Shown in pieces: positions 33,240 through 47,500 of a DNA stretch of 64,000 nucleotides. Both the position numbers and the translations under genes were made by a program. The notes under the pieces are model-generated. The model was given only the letters and a program-made list of their open reading frames with translations. It searched no databases and was not told the DNA's origin. Every line of letters starts with the position of its first letter. Position 1 is the first letter of the stretch. The DNA is from Mytilus californianus (lineage: Eukaryota > Mollusca > Bivalvia > Mytilida > Mytilidae): the NCBI RefSeq assembly GCF_021869535.1, contig NW_026262701.1, positions 43,961,278 to 44,025,277 on the forward strand, in the 5' to 3' direction.

Positions 33240-33420
33240 TTTTCTGACATTACACTAGACTAAGTCATTTTTGGGGCCCTTTATAGCTTGCTGTTCGGTG
33301 TGAGCCAAGGCTCCATGTTGAAGGCCGTACTTTGACATATAATGGTTTACTTTTACAAATTGTGACTTGGATGGAGAGTTGTCTCATTGGCACTCATACC
33401 ACATCTTCTTATATCTATTA
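33240..33420 (-). repeat. Dispersed repeat family A, copy
   Basis: In reverse complement it carries aagatgtggtatgagtgcca, atgagacaactctccatcca and tacggccttcaacatggagc. The same blocks are at 39901, 44795 and elsewhere. Confidence 0.75.
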
Positions 33421-33854
33421 CCTAAAAAGGACAAATCAAAACAGGAGTTTACTAAACCATCCCAATCAAAACAAATCCATCCGAAATAATTCGTCATTGT
33501 ATTTTGTTTGAACAGTCGAGCTATGATAATAATGATGAACCAAAGTTATATGAAAAAATTAACAAGTCAGCAGACGAAACAGCAAAGTGCTATCGAAACG
33601 AATGGAGAGGGCTGAAAAATTGATGAAAACCATATTTTGCATAAACTTTTCATAGAGACCTGTTTAAACCATCGTAAACACATCAAACTGTGTATTTTTA
33701 ATGACTTTAATTTGTCTTATAAAAATTGCTTCATAAATTATCAAAATTTTTAAATGTTCACTTTCCAATCTTTCCCCGCTGATGACCTTTGTTTTGCGAT
33801 ATTTGGATATTTGATCCAAACAGGAATTTGTTTAAATGACGATTTTCCAGAATG

Positions 33855-34345
33855 GACTTAATAAGGATAAGGTGTATTGATTGATTGAGTAACGTCCAGT
33901 GGCAAATGTCACATGCATATTTAGTACCAAATCAAATAAACAAATTATTTAATACAACTGGTCGACCAGAATTGGTTGATGATTTCTTTCTTAACGTATA
34001 ATAGCAGTTATTTCATGCATATTCAAGACGCAAAACTATTTAAAATTGATATAACAGGTAGGTTCTGCATGATTGGACAACAGGAAAGAAGGGCGGGGTA
34101 TGTTTATGCCTTCCAAGGGAAAGCAGAAGTTAGCTGGAAAGACGAGACATTTTTCCTCACAACAGGCTACCAACGGACTCCTTCAAAAAGTTTTTCCAAG
34201 GAGTCTGCAACTTGAAGAGAACGTGACACCTTCGCTACGCGTGCACGTGGCACCGAACGTGGCTGCTTATAAACCACGTACAGCCAAACAAAAATCTCAC
34301 TTTAGCAAGGGTTTACTGTCGAATGTGGGAAGTAGAGAGTTGGCA
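33855..34345 (-). repeat. Dispersed repeat family B, inverted copy
   Basis: In reverse complement it matches family B: gccactggacgtt near the start, agaacctacctgtta, the caggctaccaacggactcct-type block (seen in plus orientation here) and a final agtaaacccttgctaaag. Two overlapping open frames inside it have no recognisable protein. Confidence 0.65.
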
Positions 34346-34634
34346 ATATTTCTGTAACATATATAGGTAACCTAAGAGTTTGAATAAAAGGAGATATGAT
34401 GTATTATAATAATTTGATTTGACAGCAAACCAACGACAAAGAACAATCAAGACATCTAGCGTCTACATAGTACAGTCTTTTGTAAAAGGTAGATGCTTAT
34501 ATAAGCTCCAAACCGCCCTATTTCAAAAAAGAGTAAGAAGTTAATTTATTTAAGATATGATAATAGGCACAATAAAATTTTGTATGGTTGGAAACAAACA
34601 CAACTGTTTTTTTATAGTTTGTTCTTATGTTGTA

Positions 34635-34995
34635 CTGTAGCACCACTCTCCCAGGTTAGGGGGAGGGTTTGGCGCGCAAGCAAACATGTTTAACCCAGCC
34701 ACATTCTATATGTGCCTGTCGCAAGTCAGGAGCCTGTAGTTCAGTGGTTGTCGATGGTTCATGCCTGTCATATTTGTTTTTCGTAATTTGTTTTGTTTTA
34801 AATTATACCGTTAGTTTTCTCAATTGAATTGTTTCATATTTTTCATGTCGGGGCCTTGTATAGCCGACTATACGGTATGGGTTTTTCTCACTGTTGAAGG
34901 CCGTACGGTTAATAAGTTGCTATACATCCACTCCATAGAACTTTGTTGGAAAGTTGTCTCATTGGCAATCATACCACATCTCTTTATTTCTATAT
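34635..34995 (-). repeat. Dispersed repeat family A, longer inverted copy
   Basis: In reverse complement it has the gatgtggtatgattgccaat start and the later aggctcctgacttgcgacag and gggttaaacatgtttg blocks in the same order as at 37525-37925. Confidence 0.7.
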
Positions 34996-35189
34996 AAGTA
35001 AAAACAAAACAACAATGAGCAATACCAGTTCATAGAATTCTCGATGATACAACTTTATAAATCTATGTTAACAGTACAATAAAACAGGATCTTGTGCAAT
35101 GCGTAGAACACTCAATGTACTGTGATATTTCCATTTATATTACACGATAATTATAAAAACTGTTGCTGTTTTTTTTTTAATAATAGAAA

Positions 35190-35280
35190 AACAAACGATA
35201 TGGGATATCAATCCATGACACAAAATCAGTACATGCACAGCAAAAAAAAAAAAAAAAAACACACAAAAAGCAAAGGAACA
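35190..35280 (+). repeat. Paired ~90-bp segment (partner at 36090-36180)
   Basis: Both copies share catgacacaaaatca, tacatgcacagcaaaa and an A-rich acacacaaa tail, about 900 bp apart in the same orientation. Confidence 0.6.
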
Positions 35281-35539
35281 GCAATATTGTTTTTACTGAT
35301 CTACTGTCTTATTACGATCTATTATATATGATTATGTCAATTTATAAAACTAGGAAAGATAAGAGATTTTTGTAAGGGGCTTCTTAATTAAGACTCGTGA
35401 CGAATGAGGAAATTAAAGGTTTTTGTTTCATGTAGTACATTGTATCTTAATTTAAGAATGATGATCAATCTTTGCCAAATAATCTCTATGCACGTTTTGA
35501 GCAAGCCACTCTTACCTAAATTAAATAATCTTGAAAATG

Positions 35540-35550
35540 TCACTTCTGGT
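35540..35550 (-). CDS. SAMHD1: SAMHD1 tentative terminal exon
   Basis: After exon i a cttag acceptor at 35551-35553 opens a frame that adds DQK and then a TGA stop. The result would end at about the length expected for the family. The polypyrimidine tract is weak, so the true last exon could lie elsewhere downstream. Confidence 0.35.
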
Positions 35551-38500
35551 CTAAGTACGATTTTATTCATTGATGTTTACAGGCAATCTTTTTAATTAAA
35601 AATGACCAAAAATCTGATTTATATAAAAAAAATTAAATAAAAAAATCAATTGAACTTGACAGAGAGCACTGTCATCACTTTGCATTTGCATGTCACGTAG
35701 CGTATCATAGTCAAAGTACATAATCAGAATTTAAATGAACATTAAAATTTTTTACCTGAAAGTTCTGAAGAATCTAATCTACTGGGTCTGTTTGATTGGG
35801 AGCTGTTTAAAAACAAGTTCTTGGAAGAGATTTGCATTTATGTTTATTTAAAATAGATATTGTTGACATTAAATTTTGAGTAAGAAAATTCAAATAAAGA
35901 AGCAATAAACAGTTGTTAATATAATGCAGATTCTCATTATGTTAAACATATTAATTCTCACTTAGAATTTGCATTGTGATTCTAAACAGTATTTATTTGG
36001 TACTACAACGATATTTTTATTCTTCATCCTAAAACGTTAATTGATGATCTATAATAGATAATAATTATGCTGATCTAGATAAAATAGAAAAAAAAAACCA
36101 ACGGAAATGGGGTATCCATACATGACACAAAATCATTACATGCACAGCAAAACACACACAAACGTAAAGGAAAGAAGTTGATATCATGAATGTAGGCATT
36201 TATGTTTCTGTCGTATTGTCAGGAAATTTACTGCTGAAAATATAAAACATTTTCCATATCGATTAAATTTGTCACTGTAATTTAACACCAGTCACCTTAC
36301 ACAGGTCTAAATAAGTGTACGTATCATTATGATGATAGACAATATTCCAACAGTGCCTTTTTACAGACAAGTGCAACAAAGCCGTAGGATATTAATCGAA
36401 AAGAGTGTCACCGTCTTATATTAAATGTTCTGTCACATAAACATGCTGCCTTATCAAAATATGAAGATGTTTTATGATTGCCCATTCGACAACTTTCCAA
36501 AAGAGACCAACTCGACGGTATACATAAGACGTATATCGGTGTGTGCAAGATATATTACCAAACAGTTAGTCATACTTTCATCTTAAAGCATACAGTAAGT
36601 GCAAATGTAACTTTCCCTTAATGTGTAATAATGAATTCGTCTATTCTCGTTAAATAATTGTACAAAAGCTCGGCTTTCCTGTTCTTATTCACATTTTGTA
36701 AAATTAGAGGTCCAAAGTTAACGAAAGGACGATGAATCATCAAAACCCAAAATCTATAGCACATCGAAAAGCACTGAGATCACCCCCAGTTTTTGGTGGG
36801 GTTCGTGTTGCTCAGTCTATAGTATTCTATGCATGTTGTGTTTTAAAAGTACTGTTGTTTGTCTGTTAGTCTTTTTTTTTAGCCATGGCGTTGTCAGTTT
36901 ATTTTAGACTTATGAGTTTGAATGTCCATTTGTATCTTTCGCCTCTCTTTTTCGACACTAATATATGTACATACATTAAAATACAATACCCAACATTTAT
37001 TAATAGATTACTATATTAAGAATACAGACAGGTCGGAAAGGGAAACGTGCGGTTATAAGTTCCTATTATAAATAAAGATAATATATAAATCACTAACTGT
37101 AGACTATAATCATTCTGTTCATCTGCACACCATTCCTCAAATGCTTTACTGGCTATCTGCATGCTCTTCGTGTCTGTTTTTTTATAATACAATCTTATGA
37201 TGTGCTCAGCAAAAACTTCAGGAAACATTAGAGATACCTAACAATTTAAAAAAGAACTGTGAGTGAAACATGTGAAATCCATAAAAAGATGTCTCCATCC
37301 CGCAAATTCGATTATCTTCCCTTTAGAATGTAAAACTCACAGAGTTCCAGTGAAAGAAACAACTGATAGCACGAACATCATTTTACATCAATTTTACATT
37401 CCAAATAACCATTGTCCAGTAAAAATGGCCAGCATTGAGAGGTAGATGTAAAAGCAATTTATAATTTAGTAATATGTAGTAAGATAAGCCTTGCTGGAAC
37501 AAGATCGATATTATAAAAAAAGGAAGATGTGGTATGATTGCCAATGAGACAACTATCCACCAGAGTCCAAATGACACAGAAGTTAACAACTGTAGGTCAC
37601 CGTACAGCCGTAAACAATGAGCAAACCAAAACCGCATAGTCACCTATAAAAGGCCCCGAAATGACAAATGTAAAACAATTCAAACGAGAAAACTAACGGA
37701 CTGATTTATGTACAAAACAATGAACGAATAACAAATATGATACACAACAACAAACCACAGCCACTGAATTAAGGCTCCTGACTTGGGATAGACACATACA
37801 GAATGTGGCAGGGATAAACATTTTTGCGAGCGCCCAACCATCCCATAACCTGGGACAGTGGTGTAACAGCACAACATATGAACAAACTATAAAAATCAGT
37901 TGAAAAGGGCTCAACCGTAAAACTGGTAGTGTTTTATCTCATATCTTGAATATTATTATTATAGAAACCGTAAAAGTGGTAGTATTTTATCCCATATCTT
38001 GAATTTTATTATAGAAACCGTAAAAGTGGTAGTATTTTATCCCATTTCTTGAATATTATTATAGAAACCGTAAAAGTGGTAGTATTTTATCCCATATCTT
38101 GAATATTATTATAGAAACCGTAAAAGTGATAGTATTTTATCCCATATCTTGAATATTATTATAGAAACCGTAAAAGTGGTAGTATTTTATTCCATTTCTT
38201 GAATATTATTATAGAAACCGTAAAAGTGGTAGTATTTCTGTCACATGTCTTGAATATTATTATAGAAACCGTAAAAGTGGTAGTATGTTATCCCATATCT
38301 TGAATATAATTATAGAAACCGTAAAAGTGGTAGTATTTTATCCCATATCTTGAATATTATTATAGAAACCGTAAAAGTGGAAGTATTTTATCCCATGTCT
38401 TGAGTATTATTATAGAAACCGTAAAAGTGGTAGTATTTTATCCCATATCTTGAATTTTATTATAGAAACCGTAAAAGTGGTAGTATTTTATCCCATATCT

Positions 38501-41500
38501 TGAATATTATTATAGAAACCGTAAAAGTGGTAGTATTTTATCCCATATCTTGAATATTATTATAGAAACTGTAAAAGTGATAGTGTTTTATCCCATATCT
38601 TGAATACTATTATAGAAACCGTAAAAAATCTATATTGTCAGCAAATGCTAATATATAATCTATCGACTTTCTGAAGGACTTTTTGCTCTAAATTGACGTT
38701 TTTGGCACATTTCTATTTGATGTTTTTGTCTTTGAACATATATTTCTGCCTTTGAAAAGAAAATTATGACATACACGCATATACACTGTAACCAATGATA
38801 CTAGGCAGTTCAAATTCTACAAAATAAAATTGCCAAATGTCTGACACAACCAATTGACGCCTTCCCAGAGTAATTACCATAATTTTTTTCGTACTCATTT
38901 CTGCATTCGTGTCAATTATATTACAGAATTTACAAATATTTCAATGTGATGATACTTTCAATCGTTTCCTTACAATGTATGGTTGATTTTTCCTCAAATA
39001 AATAATTTCTACAATTTTACAAATATTCATGCCTATTATTTTGAAACCTTAAGTAAAAAAACAGTAACTAAAACAGCAAACGGGGGTGTAATAAAACAGC
39101 TGTTTGCCAACTTACGCAAATATAGGAAGCCATACTTTTCAGATGTGCAATGGCAGTTCCTTGGAGTCTCTAGTTAGAAACTGGGGTTCCAACTTCACCA
39201 GTGAAAGTTGACTTGAAATATTGCTATTCAAGTTAAGTCCCTTGTTGTCTTAAAGTTTCTCATGTTTTTATGTAGTTATACATCTTTTTCCAATTTTTTT
39301 TTTAGGTTTTAGCTTTTGTGGTGAAGATAAATCCAGAAAAAGTAATTCCGCCGCACCAATTTTATTAAGAATGTAGTAAGGTGAGTTTAAAAAATCTAGA
39401 ATTCAAAATTGATACTATTAATCATAAGAGCATTAGTTTAGGAACAAAATAAGCTAAAATATTGATAGGCTATGTGTTTAAACTAACTAACGACATTTTT
39501 AACACGTATTAAATTGTGGTTTACCATCTACATCGTCTGGTCTGCTTTGTACCGAACGTGACCTATTCCTGAATATGACTTTTTGCCGAGTGTGAATTCG
39601 CATTGCTATACGACGTGTCTCGGTATTTATATATCCAACATTCATGTATTTAGTTATGATGTTTCTTATGATGTTTCTTTTGTAAGTCCGGTTCGATATT
39701 TTGTTATGTCTTATGTTTGCTGTTGGAGACGACGTAGTTCGGTATTTACATATCCCGCTTTCGGGCATTTTGTTGTTACTTTCTTATACGTGTGGGTCCG
39801 GTGGGTCATTTTGTGCTGAGTTGTCGTCTGTTTATTTCGTTTGTGGTTTGAATTCTGTATTTTCGGTACATTTCAAATATGTCTTATTTGTCAGTATATA
39901 GACATAAAAAGATGTGGTATGATTGCCAATGAGACAACTCTCCATCCAAGTCACAATTTGTAAAATTAAACCATTATAGGTCAAAGTACGGCCTTCAACA
40001 CGGAGCCTTGGCTCATACCGAACAGTAAGCTTTTTAAAAAACGAGAAACGATAAACACTTATGAACCACATCAACAAACGACAACCACTGAACATCAGGT
40101 TCCTGACTTAGGACAGGTGCAAACAAATGCTGTATAGTCGAGTTACTCGTGGTTCGTCTACAGTGTTTTTGTTTGATGTTGTTTAGTTTCATATGTGTTT
40201 ACTGTTTGGTCTTGCATGATCTTGCCATATATTACAGTTATTTTATTTTTATTTTCTATATGTATGAAAAAGTTAGGATAAAAAATCAGCTATTTCATGT
40301 ATATGATTTTGAGTTTAACGCAACTATATGCACATGATTTTTTTGTTTATACACAGTTTTGATTTAGAAGAAAAACCGACAACGTTAGAAAATACCAATA
40401 ATAACAATATCACACTCAATTCCATTTTAATATTCTTGTCATAGTTAGAAAATACATAAAATAACACCATTACAAACTCATTCCCAATTTAATATTCTTG
40501 TACGTGTCTATAAATACAACAAATCTATTTTATTTTAGAAATTTACCTGTGATAATATAAACATCACAAAAAATACGTCACTTTTTGTGACGTTGATTCA
40601 TTTATGTGACGCGGAGTTTATATTTCGTTTTAGGTGTCCTGGTGTGCCGTCGTAAATACATGGGAGGTGTCCGTTTTTATTCTGCGGTTTACATGTTGTA
40701 ATGTATTATTATATTATTTATTTATGTATTTCTCTGTGCTGAAAGTTCTTGTGTTTGTTTGTACTGTATTCCTGCTGTCATTTTAGCGGTATTTTAACAT
40801 TGCCATATAAGCGGGAGGTTTGGCTAGCCATAAAATCAGGTTCAGCCCACCATGTTTTCTTAAAATGTCCTGTACCAAGTCAGGAATATGGCAGTTGTTA
40901 TCAGATAGTCTGTTTCTATGTACAGAATGTTGGCGTTTGCTTTTGTTGTAGTTCAGTGTTTCTGTTGTTCCGTTGTTTTCCTCTTATATTTGATGTGTTT
41001 CCCTCGGTTTTAGTTTCTTACCCGGATTTGTTTTCGCTTAATCGAATTATGACTATTGAACAGCGGTTTACTACTGTTGCCTTTATGGAACTCCTTTTCG
41101 TGATATTTGATTTTAAAAAAAAATGCGGGAAAAGACTAGATCGGACTTTTACCTTATATTTAATATTGACATTATTTGGGTCTCAAATCGTAAGAAAAGA
41201 AATCTAGAATATGCTTCAATTTTGGTAATAACCTTTTTATGTGCTATTGAGGTCTTCTATGAAAACAGTGGGTGATAGGGGGCAAAATATTTTACCCTGT
41301 ATCGTAGGAAAAACCCCAAGGAGTACGAACATCTGACACAAATTCCTAAACCTCTGAGTCACCTGACTACATCCTTAAGTTTTTTTCATTTTGTAGAACT
41401 GGGACGATATCGCTATTTAAGGGCTGCTAGTCCTCGATGGTAGCATCAGCTAAATAGCGAGTGCTTCAGTTCTAACGTGATTTTTAATACTAGTATACCT

Positions 41501-44500
41501 TTTTAGATTCTCCTTTTATTCATTTTGAAATTATAAAATAATAAAATTTTCTTGATACTAGTATATTTTTTTTAGATTCTCTTTTTATTCATTATGAAAT
41601 TATGACGAGACTGATGTTCACAATCCCTCATCCAAAGATGGCCTTAAAATGAATTCGCTATTTTTTTGTGTCACATTTGGCTCCTACAGCTCCAAATGTA
41701 TTCAAGTAGTAATGCATTCAATGCATTCTGTATCATTTTTTTTGTTTCCTGATGAAGTAAATCTAGACTTGCGCGTCGTACACAACACATTTATAAAGTG
41801 TTTAATTAAAATAGCATTGCATTAAAATACGCGGCACCCTTTTAAGATCGCTTAGGAGTTAAAAACAATGGAATAACCAATTTTGTAATCGTTTATAAAG
41901 TTATAATACATTTTACGATTTGTTTCAGTTTGTAATAACATTTTGTTGCAAAAACAAGTGAAAAGACCTTTAAAGTTAGTAGCTTTTTTAAACTTTAAAT
42001 GTTCTTGTTTATAAAAACTACGAACTCCTCGGTACAACAATTATTTAACTTGAAAGATATTGAGAAACAGTGTTTGTTGCCCACTGCTACTTTGTTAGAC
42101 ATGTATTATACGCGATGTATGAGACATAAATTATTCACAATTTATAACCACGTTGTTTGCAAAATTGAGGTCAATCAAATTCCTTTTCCTACGTGGACTT
42201 TTTAGTACATCTTTTTCCATATCGGGTCTATGGAATGATAATTATCATTAAATTACCTCCTATACCTTTCTGGGAATATAATTGGTTAAAAGCAACCGCG
42301 TGGAGACCGTGTATATTCCATATTGGGTTAGTAGGCGGGGCTTATTTCAATACACGGTTAGTAGTGATTATTCGTCCCTTTATAAAACAACACGGTGTTG
42401 GGGAAAAATCTTAAATGTTTCAACAGACAACGAAAATGATGATGAACGATAGAAATAAATTCATAAAACACATTTAAAGTTAACAAGTTGTTATTGTTGG
42501 CATTTGTTTTTGTATAGACTAATACTAACGGTATTGAAGACTTGATGACTTTGATAGGCCACTAGTCTAAATACCACATGTTAAGATAGTCGGTAAGATA
42601 AATTCGTTACATAGTGTGCTAGTGACCTAATATGATATATATGGGGTCAATAAATTCCATATGGGGATTCGAGCTTTGCTCTTACTCCATATGAAATTTA
42701 CTGACCGTATTAGGTCACTAGCACAATATGTAACTGATATTATCTTTCAATGGCAAGACAGCACTTACATTTTCCATTTTTAAAAAATCTGCATTGTTTG
42801 GGTCATTCTTTGTATAGAATCGAACGTTGTCGATTGGGTTTCTCGTTTTGCTTCCGTAGTCTAGCAATACTATCTGTAAAAGAACATACAAGTACGAATT
42901 ATATTATCTATCAAGGTAACAAACCCAATACCTCAAAAACCTTTTTAAATAATTTCATATTTTGATTTTAGACAAAGATTTAAAGAGGAAGTATCTACTA
43001 AAGTCGTGTTTTAAAAAACTAAAAGCCGTTGTATGCTGTTATTTAATAGATAGCAATACACAAAAATGTTTCATACCATTTTCATGACACTAATGACGTA
43101 ATTTAAAGAAAAATCTTATATGTTCTTGATGTTTTAGCCCATGGTTCATTAATTATGTCATAATGTATACTCACATCACGAGCGATCGTTTAGACCTTCT
43201 TGAAGCACATGGTAACACGTACGATATAAGATATAATAACTTCAATTTCACTTCAGTATTCGAATTGAAATTATTTTTAATTATTTCTCTGACATTCTCT
43301 TGTTCTGGTAATTTTTATGAATCAATATTACAGTAGAATAGTTACACTTTTTGAGTATCGTGTATATATGTAAATCGATAAGGATTTATATTCGGAGTTG
43401 ATAAAGCACGGAAGGGGTAATAAATAATCGGCATTGCTATTATATATTAATGTTTTTAATTATCTTCTGTAACCCCATTATAAGATGAATAAACAGTTAA
43501 TCAATCTTCTAAATCATAAAAAGTTGGTTAAATGGATGCAGTACATATTTATACCAGTTGTTACAGTTTCTTATGATATTTTGCTTCGTCATTTCTACGC
43601 TTTATTATGTTTACCCTTTATGAGTGTGTTTCCGGTCTACTCAAATTTGTGTAAAGTGAATTCTTTTCCAACGAAATTAAATTTTTAGCCTATCCCATGA
43701 TTTGAATTACAATATAATTGCTTATTTTATGATGATGATTTCTACTACACCCTCACAATCTCATTTATTTAGTTATGTTTTTATTATCGTAAATTAGTAC
43801 ATTAATCCCTTGTGCACGGTTTTTGCTTTTGCAATTTTGTTATCAATTTACTGGTAACACTGTTTCCTTGTATGTATCGTGGTCCTGGCATATCTTGCTA
43901 AAACTTCTAAACGATTTCTTTTCCAGTCGAACTTGTGAAAGCTGTCGGTTCCACGATTTCATGTTGTTTAATCATAGAATGAAATCGATAAACAAATTGC
44001 CTGTGCATTGATTAGGGTTTATTCAAACTAAGGTGTTAGTTAAACCAGTATAAAATACAGTATCAAACCATTGACTAATTCGCAGTATACCAATAAACTA
44101 ACAAACAATAAAATGTACTATGTAATTTAAAGTTATAGTTTCGCTTTATTGTTTAAAATGTGTTAAGTTCAAATACGTACGTCAATGTACAGGTCCGCTT
44201 TCTCTAACTGTCCATTGGTATTTTCAATTACGTATGTAATTATTTCTTTTTTTAAGTCTTCAACGACGAATTTTCCATCCTACATACAAAATAATTATGT
44301 ATGAATATAGATAAATATATAATTTTTTATATTGAAAAAAGAAAACAAGAAAAATTGTATTACTAAATATCTCGTAAGTATGTTGTTAGAAATAAATGCA
44401 TACAGTCACATACAAAGTACAACTGAATTAAATGTGTACGAAATTGACCTTTTTACTCGTAAATGGAATATATTTTCATTGGAGAATCAGTTTGATTTAC

Positions 44501-47500
44501 GAAATGTTATTTAAAACGCATTAACTAGTACATTGTGAACATTCCTTTAATTGTAAATATTTTGAGAATGGTTCGTTATGATTCTTATTCATAAATATAT
44601 GATCATTATGATTGATTAGTGTTAAACGTGCAGTGGCAAATATTTCATGCGTATCAGGACGAGGTCCAAATAATCAGAATATGCACCCTTCTTTGTATTA
44701 TAACAACAGCCTCAGTCTGTTTTTTAACGTGATGTCCACAGTCCGAAAGTAGACTTGTCACCTTATTCGGATATATTATTCAGATTTCAATAGATATAGG
44801 AAGATGTGGTATGAGTGCCAATGAGACAACTCTCCTTCCAAATTACAACTTATAAAAGTAAACCATTATAGGTCAAGGTACGGCCTTCAACACGGAGCAT
44901 TGGCTCACACCGAACAGCAAGCTATAAAGGGCCCCCAAAATTACTAGTGTAAAACCATTCAAACGGAAAAAACAACGGTCTAATCTATATAAAAACGAGA
45001 AACGAGAAACACGTATGAACTACATAAACAGACGACAACTACTGTAATCAGATTCCTGATTTAGGACAGGTGCAAATATTTGCAGCGGGATTACACGTTT
45101 TAATGGTACCAAACCTTCTCCCTTTTCTGAAACAATAGTATAACATCACAACATAGAAAAACACACTATAAAATATCAATTGGAAGGCTTAACTCAATCA
45201 AAAAACGTAAATTAACACACAATGAACGAATAAATTTGACCTGTGACACCTGAATAAAAAATTACAAGGGATAAATAATTTACTTCAAAAGTAAATAAAC
45301 AGGTTTAAACAAAGTTAAAGTATGATAGTACTGTGAAATTTCAAACAATTTATAGAAAATCATCACTTTTGAAGAAACCTGCGTCATATTATACACAGGT
45401 AAATGAAAATAATTTTGTTGTTAAGTATACTTCGTCTTCTGTGTGTATAAAATCTTCCGTTTAGGAATACCAAGAAATTTCTTTAATATCAATAAAACTA
45501 ATCTAACACTTGGTACATATGGGGTGAATATCAACAATAAAAATATACAATTAGTGCTAGATAAAACTTCCTGTACAGGTCCAAGAACAGCATCTAAGGA
45601 AAAATGAAATAATTTTAATGTTCATAGTACGAAGAAGTGAAAATTAGTTGTAATTAAATACCAAATAATCAAAGCTGGTATATAGACAAGATTCATGTTA
45701 AAATTAAATAACAAAAAAGCATTACAAATAGTATCAACAGGTCAAATTAAAAAGAAAGTACGATTTGAGAGTACTCGCAGTTACTGACAGCTAGTTAAAA
45801 GCCAAAACAATTAATAATAAAAAATCATGCATCAGAGACTCAAATCAACTAAAATACATCCCAGGGATTTAGTATTTTTACGTCATGAACAGTCAAAGAA
45901 GACATGACCTGTGCAATACCAAAAATAAATTTCAACTACATCAATTTGCAGTTTCAACAGACATTGAATAGGGGTTTATAAATATTGGATTACAAGATGT
46001 AACTATACATGTTTTCTCTCCTTCAGACTCTATATGTCCGCTATCAGTTTATCGATTCACATCTGTTTTATTTGGAGCCAAGTGTTCCCCATTTGTTTTC
46101 TTCTATTTGAATTTTGATTATGATGAATGATTAATGTACACTGTGACTTAATATTACATATATTACAAAATCATATTAACGAAAATAAATCAACTTATAC
46201 ATGGATGTTCTTGGAGATAATATTCGACATATTCGAAGTCTAAAGACGTACTTCCAAGGGGTATGACTGCTGTACAGTTACAAAATTATGATCTATGGAT
46301 GATATGTCCCAGGTTGTTTTTTTTTATGCCAGCAAAAGTACTTAGTGGAAAAAAGAAGCTCTCATAATTCCAACTCTAACTAAAGATTACTTTCATCATA
46401 CATAAGCAATCAAGCGAAATTGTTACCGGAGGGATATAAAGTAAAATTATGATCATTGAAAGGAGCCTACCAGAAACTTGTACGTGTAACAACTTATGAA
46501 TACAGATTTGTAACTGAGAAAAAAATATCGTTGAAATTAAAATATAGAAGATATTCAGAAAGCATTTATAGTCTGGATACAAGATTCGCAACTTCGGAAC
46601 TACCCAGATATATTTCAAAGTTTACGACATCAATCAACGAAACATAATCTTGAATACAGTTGGAATTGTACCTTGACGATGGAAAAATAAATCCGTTGTG
46701 TAGGTCTTTAAACAACGCACATATAACCGCTTCAGCGAATACCTTGATATTTGAACCAATAACGATACATTGTCAAGCCTAATTAAAATGAATGCCTATT
46801 GAAGACCACTTCATTCTTTACTAGAACGTACAGTCACTACCCTATGTCTGTTTAACTGAATTCCAGCAATCCGACAATATTTAAAGACTATTATTGAGAA
46901 ATGTATAGTACCTGTCACAATATAACACGGAGACGGAATGCTACCCGAGACCATCTGTTTACATGGGGACAAGATAAAAGATTCACTGCATCTGTTTTCC
47001 ATATAGGCGTTGACTCAACACGCGAATTAGACGTCAAAACCAAAAATGGAAAAGAAGAAAAGGCGTACTTTTGCTGTTTAGATGTTCAAGTGGGAAAAAG
47101 GTTCGTGGATAGGCATTTGTTAGTAAACGGACAATGAACCATTAACACCCTCTCATTTACTCCATGGAAGGTAGATAACGGTTTTACAGGAAACATTGAA
47201 CATTAAAAGAAAACTTAACACACTCATCAGCCAATAAACTATCACAGATTCGAAGTGGGTCATTCAAAATTTCTAGATAATGTGGAAACGTGAATATCTC
47301 ACACAACTCAGATCACTACATCGAAAAAAGTACTACACAAGGTGTAAAAATAAAAGTAGGTCTGGTGAAATCCTTCAGATGTTCCTCCTATCATTCCCAT
47401 GTAACAATGGTATTATATTGTTACGATTGATATGTACAATAGTGGGACAATAGATAACTGCATAAAAAAAGTAATTAAAACAGTAGGACAGTGTCTAATA

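Noticed and set aside
37915..38626. Possible CRISPR-like or regulatory repeat array
   Set aside because: Contiguous 50-bp minisatellite without unique spacers.
40749..41207. 152-codon plus-strand frame
   Set aside because: It spans repeat family E and retroelement 3' sequence; the related copy at 52.9 kb is closed by stops and there is no known motif.
46901..47137. 78-codon plus-strand frame
   Set aside because: The recognisable integrase motif at its end (PLTPSHLL) is in another frame, so this frame is not the coding one.
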